NCBI GenBank assembly: GCA_033060915.1
Contig: CM065378.1
Location: 13,829,001 to 13,893,000 of the forward strand
Direction: 5' to 3'
Length of the DNA: 64,000 nt
Source of the DNA: Euryodendron excelsum
Taxonomy: Eukaryota; Streptophyta; Magnoliopsida; Ericales; Pentaphylacaceae
How positions within the stretch are numbered: the stretch's first letter is position 1; every line of letters starts with the position of its first letter. Under the pieces are notes generated by a model. The model was not told where the DNA came from, ran no database searches, and saw nothing but the letters and a program-made list of their open reading frames with translations. Below are positions 36,393-49,300 of this stretch, one piece after another. Both the position numbers and the translations under genes were made by a program.

Positions 36393-37334
36393 ATGTGTTG
36401 GTGACTCAGACCCACTAGCCTTTTTATTTAACTTTTTATTCATATCTCAGCTTACAGCATTGAAGATTCCTAGTCTTGAAATAAGGGTAATTTTGTATAA
36501 GAGGTACAACCATCAAGGCAGGGAAATTTTCTGCAGTCAGTAGCAATTTCTCACATATTTCCTTTGCTGCTCAAATTTTGTCCAGATCTTCATAGACATC
36601 ATTTCAAAACCATTATCACCCTATTTTTTACAAGTCCTACATGAGTGTGAGAGAATAGTATGTCGAAAGCTTAAACACCCTGTAATAAAAAAAAACTGCT
36701 AGTGTTCTATACTTCGCCGTTGCTAGCTTAGACATATAAAGCACAAGGAAGAGAGTGTGAGTGTGGGATTGAGACAATGGGTCCATGGGACCATGCTTGC
36801 TTGCTCCCACTTTGATACCTAGGAATGCTGCTGGCCCTTCCTTCTGGTTTGTGCCCCCAGAATGTGGCCCAAAAGGGAGGCTGCCACCACTATCCTAAGT
36901 AGTGCTCTAATATTTATCGGCATCTATGAAAAGCCCAAATTAAATCTCGGGAATCATGTCCCCAACGTGAACCATGTTGTGTTGTGTCGTGTCACTATGG
37001 CGAATCGTGTTGCAATTGCAACATGAGTTAGGAGGTGGTCTCCTAGGCAACTTACAAATTTTGGAATCCCGGAATGGGATGCTAGGTGGCCTTTAAGGGT
37101 TCAATTATATGTTATGTTGGCCTCACTTTTTAATTGAAACTAACACTAGGATCAAGTATGTTCATAGACAAAACTATGCGGTATGTACTAGCTAGCCTAA
37201 TGCAGTGATATAGTTCCTTTTCTACTTCCCACTCTCCTAGATATACAGTTTCATGGAGAGAGAGAGAGTTTTTAGCAATGTCATTGAAGCATATAATAAG
37301 AGGAGGTACTAATGTAGGGAGTGTTTCTTTCTCC
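36393..37334. other. Intergenic
   Basis: No gene. 36740-36900 is somewhat GC-richer (GGGTCCATGGGACCATGC, a short palindrome) without a coding frame. (GA)n at 37257-37267. Confidence 0.4.
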
Positions 37335-39091
37335 TTTTTTTTTTTTTTTTGATCTGTAAATAAAATTGTATAGACCAAAAGACTGTACAAAGCTCTGGGT
37401 ATACCCATGAGCAGCAATGGGGCCTATGGCCACAATTACAAGCAAACTTTGTCTAGAGCTTTACAAAGAAAGCTAAAGAAAAATGCCCAAATAAAACAAA
37501 AAGTCACATTCTAAGTGACAAATCAGTACAAGATTTACATGCCCCTTTTAAATACCAGTGAGATCTGGAAAGATGGACTGAAAGATCCTGTAAACTTGAA
37601 TCTCCATATTCCTGAAGATAACAGATGGATGACTGATTTTGCCTTCAAAAATTCTGGTATTCCTTGTCTCCCATAAGCAATAGATGGTGCAGGCCAAACC
37701 AATCTTCTTTGCTTTAGCTTGGACCCCCGTCCTTCTGGCCTCCTTAAGGACCCATTTCGTTGCTACCTTGAGTGTATTCATGACTCAGGACAATCCAAGC
37801 CATTGTTTGACAACTATCCACACCTGTCTTACCAACGAGCACTGAAAGAAGAGGTGATCCATTGACTCAGTTGTAGCCCTGCACAACAGACATGATTGAC
37901 CTTTAATCTGGCCCAGCAGCTTGTCCCTTGTTAATAATCTCTCCTTAAGACCGAGCCAAAGAACAAAGGCATGTTTTGGCAACAAGCAGCTATGCCATAC
38001 CAATTTAGGCTATCTGGGCATAGCCCCCTTAGGCCTAAAATACTCATAGCATGCTTTTGAATTCATGTTCCCAAGAACTATCCACTGCTCCAACCTTGCT
38101 TTGGCTGCCTGCATAGATCCTTCAGCTGATATGATCTTGTCCCTAATTTGCACAATCTGCTTAATGATCTGAGAGTCTTGACTACCTGCTTGATAGTCCC
38201 AGAAGGTGAAGGACTTCAAATAAAATTGATGCACCCATCTTACCCACAGGGAGTCTTTCTCTGCTTGGATATTCCAGAGAGTCTTTGACAATAGGGCAAG
38301 ATTCCAAGTCTCAAAGTCCCTGATACCAAGGCCCCCTTCATTCGTAGGTAAGCAAACCTCTTTCCAAGAGACAAATGGCTTCTTATACACAAAGCATTTG
38401 CCTCCGCACAAGATGTTTCTGCATAGTTGTGTCACTTTTTCCCTACAACTGGGATGGGGAGAATTGAAAGCCAAAAATACTCAACTCCCTACAAAACAGA
38501 TATTACCAGCTCACGCCTGCCAGCATAAGACAATGTAGCACCTGCCCAAGCATTAATGTACTCCGAAATCTTATCAATGAGAGGCCGAAATTGAGCAACT
38601 GATAATCTCGAGGCAGCAACTGGAATTCCCAGATATCTAAAGGGGAATCTGCTCATAATAAACCCAGTGATCCTCTTAATCTCCTCTAGATCATCCCTAC
38701 CAATTCTGGCTGCATACAGATTGGACTTGGCCAAACTGATTTTGAGACCAGAACAGTCCCCAAAATTCTTCAGAATGTCCACAAGCAAAGCCACAGAGGG
38801 CACATCCCCTCTAGCAAAAAGCATCAAATCATTTGCAAAAGCTAAATGTGTAATATTCAACGCAGCACATTTAGGGTGGAAATTAAAGTTAGGGTTGCAC
38901 TTCAATCTACCCAACATTCTAGATAAATATTCCAAGCAAAGAACAAATAAGAAGGGGGATAAGGAGTCCCCTTGCTTGAGACCTTGTTGACCTTTGAAAA
39001 ACTCATGCCAAGACCCATTAAATGAGAGTGAGAAGGATGTGGTGGTTATGCATTACATTATCCAACCCACAAATAAGGCTGAAAAACCCAG
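37335..39091 (-). mobile_element. 5'-truncated L1-type LINE (non-LTR retrotransposon), inactive
   Basis: On the minus strand the sequence enters in the reverse-transcriptase core ([38 protein letters not shown], then HLAFANDLMLFARGD). It continues through the thumb (FRYLGIPVAASRLS; ELVISVL) and a zf-RVT-type region (SWKEVCLPTNEGGLGIRDF; LWLGLKERLLTRDKL; CLLCRATTESMDHLFFQCS). It ends in a 3' UTR and a poly-A tail seen as 16 T at 37335-37350. The catalytic F-A-D-D box reads FAND. Stops interrupt near 38486, 38008 and 37782, with a frameshift near 38450. The APE endonuclease and upstream half are missing. The 5' end joins the ORP pseudogene at about 39091. No target duplication is recognisable. 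Confidence 0.92.
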
Positions 39092-41788
39092 GATAGTCAG
39101 CCTCATAAGTCTTCCCAAGGAGAGGATTGAAGGGTTTGCACTGGCGACCTTCTGTTGATGCATAACTGGACACTGCAAATGCTGCGATGTTTAAAATTCT
39201 CATCAAATCTTTCCCCTGCAGCACGTAGATTTCTTATCTTCAGCCAGAAAATCCAAATGCCAAATAAGATCAAACCAATTATGGCAAATAATTAAATGAA
39301 CCATTACAAATAGAACTCAACAAGTAAAAGTGGACATAGAAAAAGAAAAAAAGAAGAAAGGAGAACTTCCACGACCTCTAGCTGCACAAAAACTGAATAT
39401 CATTTCCTATTTCAGAACCCGTTTCTCCAATACAGCAATATTAAAGGCCTTTGGAAACTTATTTCAGAACTATCTCATTAAAGTAAAACTTGCAACTCTT
39501 CATATACCTTGACGAGAGCCAAATCAACCAAAATGTCTTTTAAAACCTAATACAGAACTTATAGGAATTTAAAATGTTTTTACAAAATTTCCAGAAGATG
39601 CAAAGAACCTATTATAATGTTTTGAAACCAGATACGTAATCCCAATTACAGCTAATCACCAACAAACAATAACTTAAACTTAGCAGAACAAGTACTCAAC
39701 GTAGCTTCATTCCACTCAATTAGGCCCACAGAATGAAGAAAAGACTTAACATCTAGGCAACTCCATCAATTATGAAAAGATAATACCTAGACAAGGCACA
39801 TTTCATGAATTAACCCAATTGAAACATGTTTCAACCATGTTCTTTTGATGTGGTTCATAAACCTATGGAGCTAAAGGTAGACAGACAAGTAACAACCAAC
39901 AAGTACTCATTAAGACATAGGCCAGCAAATCAACTACCTGGAATAAAATGTAACTAGCAGATCATGCTTTAAGAAACTGCTTTGCCACAAAAGAAAGCAC
40001 AGCTGAGGATCTGACCTGCTTTCCAAATTCCAATGCCCGGTCCACCAGGTACGAATACTCCAAATCTTCGAAGCATTTCTGCAACGAAGATAGTGGTTCA
40101 TTAAAATAAACAGGGAGGGAAACACCAGAAAGATCCTTTCTGATATTATCCTTGATTATTGACCATAAGCCTACTGGCTTCTCTTTCTCCTTTGGTTCAG
40201 GCAAACTATCCCTTCTTTTAATGTATGGATATTCAATTGGCTTTATCTCCATTATAACTTCTTGCAAACTATCAGAATAGAATGACTCTTTATCATATAT
40301 CAAAGAACTACTAGCATTTCCCATGTTCTCTCTACTCCTGTCGGAAGCACTTCTTAGAGAATCTGAAGATAAAAATTCATTTGTATCAAAATATATTCGA
40401 TCGTCTTCATCACTTTTGACATCTACTCCATCTCGACTTTCATTATCTGCATCAGAATCACTTGCACTGGCCTCTGACATGATGGAATAGAAATCTGTGA
40501 CATCAAGAGGACGATAAGAAACCAGAAGATCCTCTTAGCTAGAAGAAAAACTATCACTATTGATCTTGTGAATGAAAGATTCTAAAGAAAGAGACAACCA
40601 TTCTTCACCAATCTCACTTATTTCCCTATAGTTGATTACAGTATCATGGAAATCTCTGAAGTGAGTAACCTTGAGACTTTTAAATTGAATAATACTTCAT
40701 AATTACATCAATGGACATAATATAATGCTATTTGTTGTGACATGAAATTGTAATGCTATTATGTAACCGTGTGGTGTAAAGCTTCGAGTGATGTTTTATG
40801 TCAAAGGCCCCATTAAGTGGTGTTGTGACCTTTAGTGAAGTGTTTTTCAACTAAGAGCTATGCAGAAAAGAGGTTGTAATAAAGGGGTTTGATGTTGTTT
40901 GTTGCACACTTCAAGAAGAATTTTTGCTTCCTCTTCCCATGAAAGCGTCCCACTAATACTTCACTAAAAAAACTTTTTAACGGCAAACCTCTAGAAGTCA
41001 AAATAGTTTAGAGACAGCCAAAGACACATGACGCACTTCAAGAGCCCATAAAACTCTTTCAACCTAGATGCACTGCGGCACCAAACAGGGCCTGAAATTG
41101 GCATTTTGGAACTATAAGCAGCATGTAGTTAATTAACAGTATTTCATATGCAGTATACAAGTAAAGATACTGAATATTGTTCTCAAACTCAATTGAAATC
41201 TCTTAAGACTGCAAAATAACCACATCAGGTTCTTATAGTATTAATTTTTCTAGAAAGTCAGGTTCTTGTAGTATTTTAGTTCGCATAATCTTATTTAACC
41301 CTAAAAGAGTTTGGACATACTTAGATGTCTGAAAATATATTATAACGTCTGGTGTAACAAAAACATGTTGGAGAGATAGAATGATATTGGAAGTCTGAAA
41401 AGCTTAACTAACCACTGAATCTTCTATTCCCTTCTACAGAAAATGACTTTTGTTCCCTTGTTTCATCCACTACAGTAGTTTCCAGCTCAATTTTCTCAGT
41501 CTGCACAATAAAGTCACGAGGAAAAAAAGGATCAATTTATTCCTTAGAAGAAGAAATTTTTAATGATTCGGCAGCAAGTGAATATGGGAAAGCCATAACA
41601 AAATAAATATCGGATTGGATATATACAAAAGGGAAAGAGGCAGAAATAATGGAAAAAAATATATGTTCAACAATCAACTCAAGATCTGGAGGCATAAATA
41701 GTTAAGCTGAGAATTGATTGGCACAGCTTCCCAAAAAAAGAAAGAGTGTAAGTTGCATGGAACAAATGCCAATTTCTTTGCGCCCGCC

Positions 41789-41901
<113 letters not shown>

Positions 41902-43355
41902 TCCTTTTCTTCCCTCCTTGAAGCTTCACTGGTAGGGGCAATACATCTTTTGTGCATCAACAGCAGTAATGAACAAGCTAGGGGAAAAATAATGAACATA
42001 ACCATACACAGAGGCAGGATAAACGTGAAGAATGAAATCCAGTGAACATGTACTTATTTAGACTTTCTTTGTTTTTCTAGACATCAAGCGAACACGTGGA
42101 TGAGTAAAAACTCTAGCTCTGGAACATATGTGGACACTCTATGTGAATATCAAATGCCAACACCAGCATAAGCTGGTGTTGGCACACAGATTAAAGATAC
42201 CCCCAGTAAGTGTGATGACTCTAGACAAATATGCAAGATGCATGGGCACCACAAAGTATAGAAAAAAGCAAGTTAGCCTCACATAACCATTTCATGTTAT
42301 TTTGATGGTTACAAATATTCAACCTTGTTTATGGGAGTAATATGTTCAGCTCTGGAGAAGTTGAGAAAGACAAATACCTCTAACTGTCTTAATGCGTCCA
42401 GCAGCATAACGTGTTTAAGTTGAAGAGCTTTCAACTGATTTTGCAGCTCAGCTCAGAGAGTTCATATTGCATAATAGACCCACAGTCTTTTATGACCACA
42501 TCACTGATCCCTTCTTGCAATAATCGTAGTCGTAGCTTTTCAGTTGAAACTACAATGTCTTCAGAGAGTGCAAAATCACTGCTTGTCAAAACTCTGGGGA
42601 ATTTATCTTTAGCGGCTAGCAAAGCCTCAATCCATGCAGCTCTATCCTTTCTAGATAGACAACGCAGGTGGAAAGTTTTTGTCCCCGTAAAGAGTTTTCT
42701 GACTTGCTTGCCTGAATTGAAGAAACCTGTAAAATGTATTAAAGTGTCATGCAGCCACCCAAAAAGAGAAAATATGGAAATATACGATCATAAGCATACA
42801 TTGGCACATCACCCATATATAAATTACAACACAACCTTTTTTCTTTTTCATAAAATTTTTCTTACGAAAATAATATAGCACAGCACCTGTATCATGAGGA
42901 TACAACAACATCACATAACATGTTCCTGATTTATCAGTTACCTTTGAGACAATATTGAGAAGGAAAGAAAGGGTATAAATTCTCTTAGAAGTTAGAATGT
43001 AATACAGTGATTGGTGGATTTATTATAGCCATAAAATGTCGTCTCAAGGTAATTTAAACAGCGAGGAAATGTTTCCACAGCAGGGAAAAAGAGAATGAAA
43101 ACTAATACTTCCTTAGAAATAAATTGGCAGATACAGATTCTATTGCAAGAATACAGGCTCAACTTCTTGATGGAATTGAGTAACTTGCACCCTGTAAAAA
43201 GACAAGTTGGCATATATAACTTCATTTTAATTTAGGACGTCATGAGAGTCATTGAAATCATTTTTTCAACCGGCCAATGAAATAGATGGAAAAAAAATTT
43301 CTGGCCAATCACTTTAGAGGGCGTTCAGTAATATTCCTTTCCCTCAAGACATATG

Positions 43356-44008
43356 TGTTGGAAATAAGTGAATGCAAATGGTCATGTGTGAATGCAATTG
43401 GCCTTTGGTTTTTCACCATGTGTGAATGAAAATGGCTTGTGGAGTTTCACCATGTGCTAGAAGATGAAAGAGTGTGACTTTTGGAGTTTCATCATGTGCT
43501 AAAAGATGAAAGAGTGTGACTTTTGGATTTCATCATGTGCTAGAAGATGAAAGATTGTAACTTGCATATTCAATTCCATAATACCCCATGAATGTTAGTG
43601 GCTTTTCATGTGTATCCATGTCATCTATATAAGGACCATTCTTCTTGGTGTAGAGCAATCTATCTCAAGCATCTTATCTACTTCATCCTTGTTTCCAAAT
43701 CGTTTTTTGTCCTTGTTTCCGAATCGTTTGTAGAGAGAGTGTACAACATAGTCGAGTTCGCCGGGTGAACGAGGCTGTGCTACCTCCAACACCGAGAAGC
43801 CGCTGTATCCTGGAAATCGAAAGCCCAATAACTCAAGCACCGACGGTGAGGGGCTAATTCGGTTTAAGGACATCGTGTGGAACACGAGCCCCGGCTGGTT
43901 TGCGTTTTCTTGTTTCTCTTCAATTATGTATTGCTAAAATATTTATATGAGAATCTTTTCATGTTTATGATTTGAGATTTCGTGTCGTTTAATTCTGGTT
44001 TTCTAACA
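43356..44008 (+). mobile_element. Solo LTR, 653 bp, with perfect ATATG target duplication
   Basis: It starts TGTTGGAAATAAGTG and ends GGTTTTCTAACA, and is flanked on both sides by ATATG (43351-43355, 44009-44013). CTATATAAGG near 43627 serves as the TATA box on the plus strand. No internal retroelement sequence or second LTR is present, so the element has recombined to a solo LTR. It sits in the first large intron of the ORP pseudogene. Confidence 0.9.
43440..43562 (+). repeat. Tandem repeats, about 48 bp x 2.6, in the U3 part of the solo LTR
   Basis: GGAGTTTCACCATGTGCTAG, AAGATGAAAGAGTGTGACTT and close variants recur three times head to tail upstream of the TATA box, a typical place for LTR enhancer repeats. 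Confidence 0.85.
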
Positions 44009-44051
44009 ATATGTAGAATATCATGTCTATTACAAATTTTTTCCCAGCTTA

Positions 44052-44452
44052 GCAACTCCAACAGGCTCTTTACACTTGGCCTGTTAGCTATTTTAGCTAG
44101 CCAAGTGCTTAAAATTCGTCTCCAATAGGCTAGCTATTCCACTACCTAAAATAGCTAACACCCTGTTGGCTTTCCAAATGTAGAGAGCCACAATTCAACT
44201 CTCTAAACTTTAAATAATAATTTCTTTCTCAATCTCTCTCTTTACCTCTCCTTTTTTCTTTTTTCTCTTTTCTTGGACTGTGTCAAAAAAATAATAATTA
44301 TTTATGAAGTAGCTAGTCAAAATAGAGAGCATTGTTGGATAACATATTGCAAAGTTGTTAGCTAAAATAGAGACTGTAATTTTTTAGTATATTTTGGCTA
44401 GCTATTTTAGTCGGTAGTTACAGTGTTTTCACGAGTAGTACTCTAAGCAAAA
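44052..44452. mobile_element. MITE-like element with inverted AAAATAGCTAGCC motifs
   Basis: The left part has CAACTCCAACAGGCTC, TATTTTAGCTAGCCAAG and CTCCAATAGGCTAGC. The right part has GGCTAGCTATTTTAGTC, the inverse. The core is CT-rich and non-coding. Family known only by pattern (CTCCAACAG-type plant MITEs); borders approximate. Confidence 0.5.
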
Positions 44453-45145
44453 GCTTCCTAATTACCGAGTGACAAAGCTATAACACCTTTTGGCCGTTCA
44501 AAGCAACCACTCCCACAATTAAGCAAAAATTTTAAAAGACTCGAGCATAAAAGTAGAGAATATATCATATGCAGATGAAAATAAACAGGTATAAACAAAC
44601 ACAAACAATTACAGACCTTCAAATATATTTCCCCAAACGGTTTCCACTGCTTTGTGGAACCACCAAGTCGATTACTACTCCAATTAGCCTTCTTTACATA
44701 CCTCAATGGCTCCTCTTCGATAACCTTCCCACTCTTCTCTCTCGAAGGACTCATCACAATCTTGTCCGGCCCATGGGTTATATAGTACGAGAGCACCCCA
44801 TCTTCAAGCACAAACCACCTTGACCTCCAACCCTTTCCATAGTTCACCCACTTGTGCAAAAACCCCAGCCACACTGCTACTAACACCACCATTGCCGCAA
44901 AAAACCTTCGAATCTCTTGGTTCAACCACAATATCCTCAACCTCTTGATTCATGGCCGCATTCAATCCGTCCAAATCAGTACCGACCAACGAGGCCCGAG
45001 TTGAAAAGCTCGGTTTGGAAACGAAGTTCACATTTTTGACAGAACTCTCAAACCCTAACTGGCACTGAGCCTGTGGCTTCACCACCGCCGGACTGCCCCG
45101 GTCGCGCTCGATCGAAACCGGAGCAATGCAGCACAACGGATTCAT

Positions 45146-45595
45146 CTCAACACCAAATAGTCACACAAACGAATCACTCAATCAAACACAGTACCAAAGA
45201 TCACCTCGTTCAATCTCATCGCATTGAATGTGCCTCCAAAATGCACACTGATCTCCCAAACGCCGGCGTTTCCGAGAGAGGAAGCCTCGGTTTCGAGCTC
45301 GGAAGAGATCGTCTCTCCGGTGAGAAACAGAGCACCCGATCGGAGGTCGATAGGGCGATTCCCGAGACTTCTGTGGTATGACATTAAGATCGCAAACTAT
45401 ACGCACGATAAAGAATAGATCAATGGACTTATAGAGAGAGAGATATAGATATAGAGAGCGAAGACAGTTATAGTTGCAGTGGACGGTAATTATGCTTGCA
45501 GACGATAGAGATGTGTGCGCGCGAGAACAGATCCATTTGTTTTAATAGTCAGTAATTCAGTATCCAAAGTCCAAACAGTGCAGCTATGAAACATA
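45146..45595. other. 5' flank of the ORP pseudogene
   Basis: Former promoter and leader of the ORP gene (minus sense), GC-richer than neighbouring spacer. Several overlapping open frames are short and unsupported. (GA/TA)n-like run at 45432-45460. Confidence 0.4.
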
Positions 45596-46137
45596 GAGCA
45601 AGTCTACGCGCACCGATCATTCTACCGAAGTTTTTACACCATGACCAAAACGACGTCGTTTTAGTCATGGTGTGAAGAAAAAAAAAAGGCCTGAAACCCA
45701 AAATGTCAAAAAACAAAACAAATATAAAATATCAACCCTTTTCAAAACCTAACACCAACCTATCTATTTAGTTCATAAACCTCTCCAAAAAAATACTGTT
45801 AAAAATAAAACTCAATAAAAAAATAAATACAGTTAAAAATAAGTAATACTTAAAACTAAAAATAAACGATGTTTGTTCTAATTTTGGGTATTTACTTATT
45901 TTTAATTGTATTTATTTATTTTTATTAAGTTTTATTTTTAACAGTATTTTTTTAGAGAAGTTTATAACCTAAGTAGATAAGTTGATGTTAGGTTTCGAAA
46001 AAGGTTGGTATTTTATATTTGTTTTATTTTTTTAAATTCTAGATTTTAGGCTTTTTTTTTTTTACACCATGACCAAAACGACATCATTTTGGTCAGGGTG
46101 TAAACTCGGTAGAATGTCGATGCGCATAGACTTGCTC
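45596..46137. mobile_element. Fold-back (hairpin) element with 10-bp target duplication, Mutator-like MITE
   Basis: 542 bp made of two inverted arms of about 255 bp, roughly 85% alike by eye, around a loop of about 30-50 bases. The left arm starts GAGCAAGTCTACGCGCACCG; the right arm read in reverse starts GAGCAAGTCTATGCGCATCG. ATGAAACATA flanks it perfectly on both sides (45586-45595, 46138-46147). Each arm contains its own palindrome, ACACCATGACCAAAACGAC meeting GTCGTTTT-GTCATGGTGT. The 9-11 bp duplication and very long inverted repeats fit Mutator-derived MITEs. It lies about 450 bp upstream of the ORP pseudogene start. Confidence 0.9.
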
Positions 46138-47407
46138 ATGAAACATAAGACTATGAGAGAGAGGGGAAATCTAGCATGAGGTCGCCCTCATATTTCTTTT
46201 CATGAACTCTCATTTTTTATCTGTTCACATATACTCTGTTTGAAACTTGGGAATGAAAAGAAAGTGAAGGTAAGGGAAGAAAATAAAGAAAAAGATTTTT
46301 TTTTTAATGGTTGATTTTATAAAGAAATTAAAAGGAAATTAAAGGAAATAAGAGAGAAAAAGAAAGAGAGTGATTTAAAAAAATTTATCTTTTCTGTCTT
46401 CCCTCTTTCATCTCTTTTTTGTTAGGTAAAATCAAATAAAGAAAGGTTGATTTTCAAAAAAAAATTCTTTCCCTCCATGAACTAGGACCAAGATCTCATG
46501 AATGGCTCCATTCCATGACTCAACCACATTCTAACCGTTTTTTTTTTTTTTTTTTTTTTTTTTTTTGGTGAAAAGGAAAAGGCCTAGGTTAAGCTTTGGG
46601 GTGCAATAAATCTTTCAAATGCATGGCTTTATTTTTTATTAGGGAGAAGTCTAATCATAGTCGCAAGTGGTTATCAGATGACATGTCAACTGATGTGGTA
46701 GCTAACTGTGTTTAGCATTTCTGTTTATTATAACATAATGATTGTTGAGACAACTAACGTGTGCAGTTGTAGTGATTGGGTGTGGAAGCATTTGTTTTGT
46801 CTGTTGGGCGAGGGCAAGAACTCCTTTCCGTTGATGGTCCGCGGTTGCAAGTGCAAAATCAAGATTTTTTTTTTTTAGGGGTGCCGAATTAAAAAATAAT
46901 TTTTTTCACCTATGGATATAATTGTTATACTTTAATTTTTTTTCACGCGTTTTTAAATTCAAGCACTAAAAATATATTAGAGGGCAAGACCAAATTTCTA
47001 TGTAAAAAATAAAATCAACTTTTATTTAACATTAAAAAAATGAAAAAAAAAGACAAATCAATTATTTTTTAAGCAAAAACTAGGTAAAAGCCACAGTCCA
47101 GTCTATTAAATATTGTATTAGAGCTTTGAGAAAGATTTTAAATTGTAAGGGGTGGCATTTATATATTGCATATAAAGGGATTTAATAAAAACCAGGGATG
47201 TCGTGGCACCCTCACTACAAGTGTAGTTCCGCCCTGCACGGTTGTAAAAGCTCAATAAAAGTGGCGCTCTTAACCCTTCAGGTTTTGTCCTCGGGGAGGT
47301 TGATTGCAATGTTAATTTGGGTTATTTGGGTAATTTGACTTCAGTGAAAACTATTAGTCAACGGATTCTATTGTATTATTTGGAGATTTGGAATGTGTAT
47401 TTGTATC
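46138..47407. other. Repeat-rich spacer
   Basis: 46245-46490 is purine/pyrimidine-rich and resembles the MITE family at 58678-59092. 46539-46566 is a T run of about 28. 46860-47240 has GGGGTGCCGAATTAAA and GGTGGCATTTATATATTGC stretches that look like decayed retroelement sequence. No gene. Confidence 0.45.
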
Positions 47408-47590
47408 TTCTCCGTTTGGCATCGTTTGGTTAAATTGGTTGTTTAACCAGAAGCACCCAATTTTATTAATTTTTAATGAGTTAATACAATATTGTGTAGA
47501 TGCCTAATAAAGTAGCTTATAAATCTCCCAATTTTTTATTAGGTAAATATATGTTTGAGCAAAATGTGTAAATCTAAAATTCAATTAAAA
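47408..47590 (+). repeat. Dispersed repeat, copy 1 (pairs with 55066-55250)
   Basis: CCGTTTGGCATCGTTTGGTT...TTTTTAATGAGTTAATACAA...GCCTAATAAAGTAG...TATGTTTGAGCAAAATGTG. A diverged copy in the same orientation lies 7.6 kb to the right, on the other side of the nested insertion. Confidence 0.85.
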
Positions 47591-48894
47591 AAAATTTACA
47601 ATACTATAGGAAAAGTCATCTTTAACTTCCACCTTATCTCATAGTGCATTTGCTATTGCCTTTTGGAGGCTCTTCCCCATAGAGCCGCTCAACGTCTCAT
47701 AGACAAACACTTGTCACGGCCACCTACCTTATCACTCATTGGGTGTCATATTACTTATTTAGAGACCCAACTGGACACCACAAGCCTAGAAAGTTCTACG
47801 GTTTTAAGAATAGGAGCTTAATGAAAGAAATTTATAAAATATTCTAGAAACTCTTATGCAAGAAAAATGTGTAAAGTATTTTAGAAAAGAGAAGGAAAAC
47901 CTATAGAGTTGTTCTAGAAGTTTCACCCAATAATAATGTATAAAGTGGAGTAACTCTAGAATAATAGGAAAAATCTATAATCTAGAATCTTTCACACAAG
48001 TGTACATAGTAAAAGATTCTAGAAGAGAGGAATTTTCTAAGGAAGCTGTGTAAATATCTAAATATTAATAAGGAGAATTCTAGAGAAATATCCTCAACCA
48101 TTGAATCAAAAGGATCCTAACCATTTATTGAAGAGGTGAATGACTACAAATTGGGGATGTTTATGGGTCGATTCGGGTGGGGTTGAGTAATCACCCGTCA
48201 CCCGAACTGAAAATATAGGGTTGAAAATTTCTTGAATCGCTTTTGACTCAATGGGTGATCGAGTTGGTTCGGGTTCTGTTGGGTTTGGGTCAGAAATTCA
48301 TCTTTTTTGTAATTTTTTTTTAAATAAGTACTTAAATTATAAATAAATAAAAACACTTAGTAAAAATTCAACCATTATATTCAACCATTACTCTATGCAG
48401 TAGTAAAATCTACTAGTCAATCCACAATTACATTCGGTCATTTTATCCATTCCTTTTAAAATACACCATACAACCATAAAATCTATTAGTCATTAGTCTA
48501 TCTATTAAATTCATTCAGATTTCAAACTCCGGAGTGTTGCACTTACTAACATATAAGAGAGAGAAAGACGTAACCTACAAGAATATCAACAGATTCAATA
48601 CAATCAAATGGTTAGAATAAAAAAATAATAAATTTGAAAATCTATTATTGAGTACTAATGGTTAGAGAACTTAACTAAAGTAGTAATACTTATTTACACC
48701 AGCATAGTGGGTGACATGACTATAAAAGCAACTGGATCAAATATGTATAAGATGGTTAAGTGACTTACCTAAATCAAGTCTACAACCGAGAAAGCTTGAT
48801 TAGAATGAGAATTCCACATAAAATTCACTCAATTGCTGTCGAGATACCTATATGGTAAAAACATATATATATATATATATATATTATCATTTGA

Positions 48895-49300
48895 AATTCA
48901 AAATACATAATACATGTCCAAGATTAGTAGATTACTATGTCTTGTTTTAATAAGCTTTTGAACTTACCCAAAAATGAAAGATGTTAAGTTTTCAAAAAAG
49001 AGCCACAAAATTCACTGCACTACATCAATACACCTAGACGTAAAATAAAAAGATATATTTGGATACATACACATATCAAGATGAATATGTTTTGTTTTTG
49101 GAGACTTGTGAACAAACCCAAAAAAAGGATATAGAGTTTTTATAAAAGAATGGCACAAAATTCACTCCATTACTAGCATTGCACCTGATTGTGTCACTAT
49201 AAAACAAACAAAAAAAAACTAATCAAATACATAATGCATGTCTAAGATTACTAATCCTAATTTTCGACGCCTGTGAACTTACCCAAAAATATAAAATAAA
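48895..49300. repeat. Degenerate tandem repeats, about 160 bp, left subterminal zone of the hAT
   Basis: AATACATAATACATGTC, TGAACTTACCCAAAAAT, AAAGA-TGGCACAAAATTCACT and ATT-CACCT recur in order about two and a half times. An (AT)n run precedes them at 48865-48885. Confidence 0.65.

Noticed and set aside
36740..36900. GC-richer patch considered as a microRNA precursor
   Set aside because: Only the short palindrome GGGTCCATGGGACC was found; no long stem and no known miRNA sequence recognised.
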